From Kordia sp965224175 (GTDB taxonomy: Bacteria > Bacteroidota > Bacteroidia > Flavobacteriales > Flavobacteriaceae), in NCBI RefSeq assembly GCF_965224175.1, contig NZ_OZ245041.1, positions 4,216,001 to 4,280,000 on the forward strand: DNA of 64,000 bases. The letters run 5' to 3'. The notes beneath the pieces are model-generated. The model saw nothing but the letters and a program-made list of their open reading frames with translations, made no database searches and had not been told where the DNA came from. This document shows, piece by piece, positions 59,963 through 64,000 of this stretch (within the stretch, counting starts at the first letter, position 1; the number at the start of each line of letters is the position of its first letter). Position numbers and translations under genes: made by a program.

Positions 59963-62485
59963 TTGAAGACTACACTAAATTGTTTTTTAGCCATCTTATT
60001 CTGTTACACAGGATTAGCACAAACGAAAGTAAGCGGAGTTATTAAGGATACAGCAGGAGAACCTGTTCCTTTTGCCAATGTGGTATTTAAAAATTCCATT
60101 ATTGGAACCATTAGTAATGAAGATGGAAGATTTTATCTAGAGTCTGACGAAACGTATGATACCGTTGTGTTTTCTTTTGTAGGATACACCACCAAGGAAT
60201 TGAAGTTGACAAAAAAAGTCAATTACAAAATGGAAGTTGTCTTAGAGGAAGGTGAAAAACTAAAAGCAGTTGTTGTAGTTTCTGGAAAACAACCCAAAAA
60301 GAACAATCCAGCAATTGATATTCTACGAAAAATCTGGAAGCGAAAACGATTCAATGGTGTTCGACAGTTCAAACAATATGCCTATGATAAGTATGAAAAA
60401 GTAGAGTTTGACTTAAATACTATTGATAGTGCAATGATGAAAAGTAGACTGTTTCGTGGAATGGAATTTATCTTTAATGAGATTGATACTTCTAGCGTAA
60501 CAGGAAAAACATACTTACCAATTTTTATCAACGAAGCTGTTTCAAAAGTATACGGAGATAATGTTCGAAATAAAGAGAAAGAAGATTTATTAGGAAATAA
60601 AAACTCAGGATTTAGTAGTAATGAAACGATTACTGCTTTTATTAAAGATTTGTATGCTGATTATGATATTTATGATAATTACTTAAAGTTTTTTGACAAG
60701 AGTTTTACAAGTCCATTGTCGCGTACAGGAATTAATACCTACAATTATGTATTGGTTGATACTGCTTTTATTGATAACAAATGGTGCTATAATATTGTAT
60801 ACTATCCGCGAAGAAAAAATGAACTTACTTTTAAAGGAGATTTTTGGGTGAATGATTCTACATTCGCGATTAAAAAAATCAATCTTCAAGCAAGTAAAAG
60901 TGCCAATATCAACTGGGTAAAAGAAATTTATATTGAACAAGAGTTTGATGTGTTAAATGATTCAGTTTTTCTATTGAAACGCGATTATATGTTGTCTGAT
61001 TTTGCTTTGCGAAAAAAAGAAAAATCTAAAGGAGTTTATGGAAAACGTACAACTTTGTATGATAATTATGTATTCGACCAAGAAAAACCTGCAGAATTTT
61101 ACAAACAGGAAATCAATCCGTTTAATGAAGAAATCTATGAACGAGATGATGCTTTTTGGGAAGAAAATCGCTTAGAAAAATTAAATAAAGATGAAAAAGG
61201 TGTCTACAAAATGCTTGATACCTTAAAAACAGTTCCTAAGTTCAAACGTTTATATAGTTTGGCTTCTATTTTGGCTTCGGGATATGTAGAATTTGATAAG
61301 TACAATATTGATTACGGGCCCATTTTTTCAACATTCGGTTTCAATGATGTAGAAGGTATTAGATTGCGTGCAGGAGGAAGAACGTATTTTGGTCCAAATG
61401 ATAAATGGCGTATTGAAGGATACGGAGCATATGGTTTTAAAGACAATCGATTCAAATATGGAATCTCTGGAAAATGGTTGTTAGATCCAAAAAATAGATT
61501 GATTGTTTCTGCCGGAAACCGTAGAGATGTAGAACAGACAGGAGTGAGTTTAACCGTAAATGATAATGTTTTGGGAAGAAGTTTTGCTTCCTCAGCCTTA
61601 TTCGCAAGTGGAAATAGTGATCGACTGACAAATATTAATTTATCTACGCTAGCGGTTCAGATGGAGCCTTGGAAAAACATTACACTTCGTTTGGGAAGCT
61701 CTTATAAAACCATGCGATCTGCGTCGCCGTCAACGTTTAGTTTATCGTATATTGATCCACAAGCACCAAATGGTATTAATGATCGACTGGTGCAATCTGA
61801 ATTGAATTTTTCTATTGATATGACGCCTGGAAAGAAAACTATTCGTCATGGTGTAGAACGTAAAGTGGTTAATGATGATTTTCCTCGTATCTATCTAAAT
61901 TACAGTAGAGGTGTAGAAGGATTATTTAATAGTGATTTCAATTACTCAAGAATACAATTATTTTATAGACAACCTTTTCAAATAGGTGGTTTCGGTAGAA
62001 CTTTTACAACGCTAGAAGCTGGAAAAACTTTTGGTACAGTTCCACTGAGTTTATTGAATGTTGTGCCCGGAAATCAAGCATATTTCTCGATACACAATAC
62101 ATTTTCTCAGTTAAACTTCTATGAATTTGTGACAGATACATATACTTCATTACACATAGAACATAATTTTAATGGACGTATTTTTTCTAGAATTCCACTA
62201 TTACGAAAATTGAATTTGCGTGAAATTGTTGGAATTCGAGGAGTTTGGGGAAAAATTTCTGAAGAAAACGTAGCTATGAATACGCCAGCTTTCCAAAGCT
62301 TGCCATTTAGCAGCATTACGCCGCAAGGAATTGCACCAAATGATAAAATCTACTGGGAATATTCATTAGGTATTGGAAACATCTTTAAAGTCTTTAGAAT
62401 CGATTTTAATTTCAGAGGAAACTACAAGAATAATATTGATGCACGACAATTTGGAGTTACTGGTGCATTTGGATTCCATTTTTAG
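59963..62485 (+). CDS. DUF5686/carboxypeptidase-like outer-membrane protein (840 aa)
   Basis: It starts at a TTG 5 bp from an A-rich leader; no ATG fits with the signal peptide (KTTLNCFLAILFCYTGLAQT). A carboxypeptidase regulatory-like beta domain (about 22-105; GVIKDTAGEPVPFANVVFKN, then GTISNEDGRFYL) is followed by the DUF5686 region. This contains KKNNPAIDILRKIWKRKRFN and YAYDKYEKVEFDLN, LSRTGINTYNYVLVDTAFID, ending in a beta-barrel-like C-terminus with a terminal Phe (GVTGAFGFHF). The family is outer-membrane and of unknown function, with a TonB-receptor-like plug fold. Confidence 0.9.
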   Translation: MKTTLNCFLAILFCYTGLAQTKVSGVIKDTAGEPVPFANVVFKNSIIGTISNEDGRFYLESDETYDTVVFSFVGYTTKELKLTKKVNYKMEVVLEEGEKLKAVVVVSGKQPKKNNPAIDILRKIWKRKRFNGVRQFKQYAYDKYEKVEFDLNTIDSAMMKSRLFRGMEFIFNEIDTSSVTGKTYLPIFINEAVSKVYGDNVRNKEKEDLLGNKNSGFSSNETITAFIKDLYADYDIYDNYLKFFDKSFTSPLSRTGINTYNYVLVDTAFIDNKWCYNIVYYPRRKNELTFKGDFWVNDSTFAIKKINLQASKSANINWVKEIYIEQEFDVLNDSVFLLKRDYMLSDFALRKKEKSKGVYGKRTTLYDNYVFDQEKPAEFYKQEINPFNEEIYERDDAFWEENRLEKLNKDEKGVYKMLDTLKTVPKFKRLYSLASILASGYVEFDKYNIDYGPIFSTFGFNDVEGIRLRAGGRTYFGPNDKWRIEGYGAYGFKDNRFKYGISGKWLLDPKNRLIVSAGNRRDVEQTGVSLTVNDNVLGRSFASSALFASGNSDRLTNINLSTLAVQMEPWKNITLRLGSSYKTMRSASPSTFSLSYIDPQAPNGINDRLVQSELNFSIDMTPGKKTIRHGVERKVVNDDFPRIYLNYSRGVEGLFNSDFNYSRIQLFYRQPFQIGGFGRTFTTLEAGKTFGTVPLSLLNVVPGNQAYFSIHNTFSQLNFYEFVTDTYTSLHIEHNFNGRIFSRIPLLRKLNLREIVGIRGVWGKISEENVAMNTPAFQSLPFSSITPQGIAPNDKIYWEYSLGIGNIFKVFRIDFNFRGNYKNNIDARQFGVTGAFGFHF

Positions 62486-62510
62486 AGAGAAAACACACAT
62501 AATAATTTAT

Positions 62511-62540
62511 AAAAAAGTGGGCTGAAAAGTTCACTTTTTT
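62511..62540 (+). terminator. Terminator after the DUF5686 gene
   Basis: AAAAAAGTG (62511-62519) pairs with CACTTTTTT (62532-62540) and is followed by more T. Confidence 0.7.
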
Positions 62541-62709
62541 TATTGCTCAAAATAATGTTTTTTGTGTTTGAATTTTGCTTAATGTACTGATTAATAATTA
62601 TTTAAATTAAGTCTTAAGAGCCTTTAATTATCGAATCACGACTCACTTTGATTGCACACATAAATTATTCACTCTAGTTTTACATCATCATTAACAGAAA
62701 CCAATTATT

Positions 62710-62829
62710 ATGACAGAAAGTATTAGTGGATTGCGGCTTAACAAGAAGTCAGTTTTAAAATTTAATAATGAATCTGTAAAAAGAGGATCATGTTTGTCGC
62801 TATCTAAAGAGTTTATTTATGCATTATAA
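62710..62829 (+). CDS. Short orphan RiPP-like precursor (39 aa)
   Basis: The peptide begins MTESISGLRLNKKSVLKFNN, with the LxLxKxxVxxF leader motif shared with the precursors at 37122 and 43517. The remaining part (ESVKRGSCLSLSKEFIYAL) has one Cys and four Ser, much less than the others. It may be a degenerate precursor or one for a different modification. No enzyme gene is adjacent. Confidence 0.6.
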   Translation: MTESISGLRLNKKSVLKFNNESVKRGSCLSLSKEFIYAL

Positions 62830-62934
62830 AGCATTATGCCTTTACCAGTAAATTGCTTTTATATATCATGAAAACTGTTACACTAATACGTTAAAAGCCT
62901 AAGCATGTTTGGGGGAATGCGTTTGGGTGATAAA

Positions 62935-62965
62935 AAAAGCGCATCAATGTAATTGATGCGCTTTT
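62935..62965 (-). terminator. Terminator of the 72-aa precursor gene
   Basis: AAAAGCGCATCAAT (62935-62948) and ATTGATGCGCTTTT (62952-62965) form a 14-bp stem with a 3-base loop, 22 bp after the leftward gene; the A-run gives a minus-strand T-tail. Confidence 0.9.
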
Positions 62966-62987
62966 GTCTATTTTGCTTATTATTTTT

Positions 62988-63206
62988 TTATCTACATTCA
63001 TCTGGATTGTTGCAAGCACCTTGTCCAGGAGTTGTATTCCCATTTGCTCGTTTTGTTCTACAAAAAATGTCATCATCTAATGAAGGACAAAAACATCTCG
63101 AGAAGACAAATCTAGATCCATCATCTTCTCCTTGACCTCCATTGATTAGTGTAGTTATGTGAGCAATATTTACTTTTTTCAAATTTAATTTTCTGTGTTT
63201 TTTCAT
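62988..63206 (-). CDS. Orphan RiPP-like precursor with Gly-Gly site (72 aa)
   Basis: The second Met (63204-63206) gives MKKHRKLNLKKVNIAHITTL followed by INGG, again an LxLxKxxIxxI leader with a Gly-Gly cleavage site. The core part holds five cysteines (FSRCFCPSLDDDIFCRTKRA, GQGACNNPDECR) with few Ser/Thr, so disulphides or another Cys-based modification are as likely as lanthionines. It has its own strong terminator and is convergent with the 39-aa peptide gene. Confidence 0.75.
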   Translation of the reverse strand: MKKHRKLNLKKVNIAHITTLINGGQGEDDGSRFVFSRCFCPSLDDDIFCRTKRANGNTTPGQGACNNPDECR

Positions 63207-63297
63207 GCGATACATTTTTAATTTATAATTGATCCAAAACTATGGTTGCTATTGGAGAATATCAAAAAAAGCAAGCCTTAATTCGATAATTAGAGGG

Positions 63298-64000
63298 TTA
63301 TTTTTTCTCTTCTAAGTTGTTGATTTTGTTTATGTTTTTGATGTAATATGATGGGTAAATACCTGTTTTGTTTTTAAAGGCTCTTGAGAAAGAATCAGGT
63401 GATTTAAAACCTAATTCTGAGGCTATAGATTTGATATCATAGGAACGAAATAATTTATCTTCTTTCAATTTTTCTAGGGCATGATTGATTCTTAAATTGG
63501 TGATATACCCAATGAATTTTTGCTGTTTTTCTGCATGAATTACTTTAGATAAATAAGCTTTATTCGTTTTTACTTTTTTCGCTACAAAATCCAAATTACA
63601 GTTTACATCTAAAAATTGCTTTTTTTGTTCAAACTTTTCTAATGCTTTTAAAATTTCATTCACTTTTGCTTCATCAATTGAGAGTTTAGATTTTGGTTTT
63701 TCTTCTTTTTTAGAAGCTATTTTTATAGCAGCTTCTTTCTTTTTAGCTTCTAACTGTTTTAATAGATGTTCAAAAGCCAAGCGATTTTTACGTTTTGATC
63801 TGTAATTTAACACATAGAATACAACAAAAGCTGCAATTAATACTATGATTATGATAACGGATGTTACATAATTTGTTTGTTGTTCTTTATTGTCCTCTTT
63901 TAACTTTTCTATTGTGGAGTTTAATAAATTCAAGTCGTATTTGCCATGTATTTTTTTGTATACTTCAATAGTTTTTTCATTTGCAGCCTTGTCTATTTTT
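63298..64000 (-). CDS. AraC-family regulator with membrane anchor, 3' part of gene
   Basis: The frame is open to the right edge of the window, so the N-terminus (probably TPR repeats, as usual for this type) is outside. A helix VTSVIIIIVLIAAFVVFYVL is followed by a basic stretch and an AraC-type double helix-turn-helix: NLDFVAKKVKTNKAYLSKVI, FIGYITNLRINHALEKLKED, YDIKSIASELGFKSPDSFSR, then FKNKTGIYPSYYIK. Flavobacterial proteins of this form are membrane-bound one-component regulators. A TTG at 63933 is not needed as a start because the reading continues upstream. Confidence 0.85.
   Translation of the reverse strand, partial: KIDKAANEKTIEVYKKIHGKYDLNLLNSTIEKLKEDNKEQQTNYVTSVIIIIVLIAAFVVFYVLNYRSKRKNRLAFEHLLKQLEAKKKEAAIKIASKKEEKPKSKLSIDEAKVNEILKALEKFEQKKQFLDVNCNLDFVAKKVKTNKAYLSKVIHAEKQQKFIGYITNLRINHALEKLKEDKLFRSYDIKSIASELGFKSPDSFSRAFKNKTGIYPSYYIKNINKINNLEEKK

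Overview
The window (about one third G+C, few Shine-Dalgarno sequences, promoters of the TAnnTTTG type, T9SS C-terminal sorting domains, KpLxLxK-type RiPP leaders and a marine-flavobacterial housekeeping set) comes from a member of the Flavobacteriaceae. The orphan lanthipeptide-like precursors and RHS pairs would fit a Kordia-like genus, but this is inference from recall, not from a search.

Layout. 1-3.4 kb: start of a DUF4407 gene, then a BlaR1-type membrane metallopeptidase and its BlaI-type repressor, transcribed leftwards from a promoter covered by two TCTACA-N2-TGTAGA operators. 3.6-9.8 kb: a decayed mobile island. Its tyrosine recombinase is split by an in-frame amber codon, its HTH/replication-like gene is frameshifted, it carries iteron-like repeats, and an IS3-family element (7737-9466, with a canonical A_AAA_AAG slippage site) lies inside it. 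9.9-22.2 kb: a polymorphic RHS locus. A LytTR regulator, a 1119-aa RHS-like protein and a 1692-aa RHS core protein with a variable C-terminus are followed by a translationally coupled candidate immunity gene, and then by a displaced orphan RHS tip with its own small downstream genes.

22.5-35 kb: an accessory region with little recognisable function. It holds an XRE-type regulator, small lipoproteins and a 47-aa Gly-Gly/Cys peptide with a strong terminator. A nine-gene-scale leftward cluster follows (GIY-YIG-like, KTSC, secreted unknown, zinc-ribbon-like DUF5763, lipoprotein, TerB-like, 4-TM coiled coil, VWA-like lipoprotein). Next to it is a TPR histidine kinase plus LuxR-type response regulator. 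The 47-aa peptide gene and the operon share a near-identical CTTGTGGAAnTnCACnG motif at the same distance from their TAnnTTTG boxes and starts. I regard this as the best candidate for an undescribed system.

35-64 kb: mostly core genes: M20 dipeptidase, tRNA-Leu(UAG), S74-chaperone/T9SS adhesin, WaaA, DegT aminotransferase, GalE, a secreted metalloprotease, LspA, FabD, a 2TM-DHFR fusion, ThyA, a nucleoside transporter, bifunctional nuclease, EtfA/EtfB, pyruvate dehydrogenase E1 beta, a DUF5686 outer-membrane protein and an AraC-type regulator. Four orphan RiPP precursors (37122, 43517, 62710, 63206) are scattered among them with no modification enzyme nearby. All functional statements come from reading the sequence; no database search was run.
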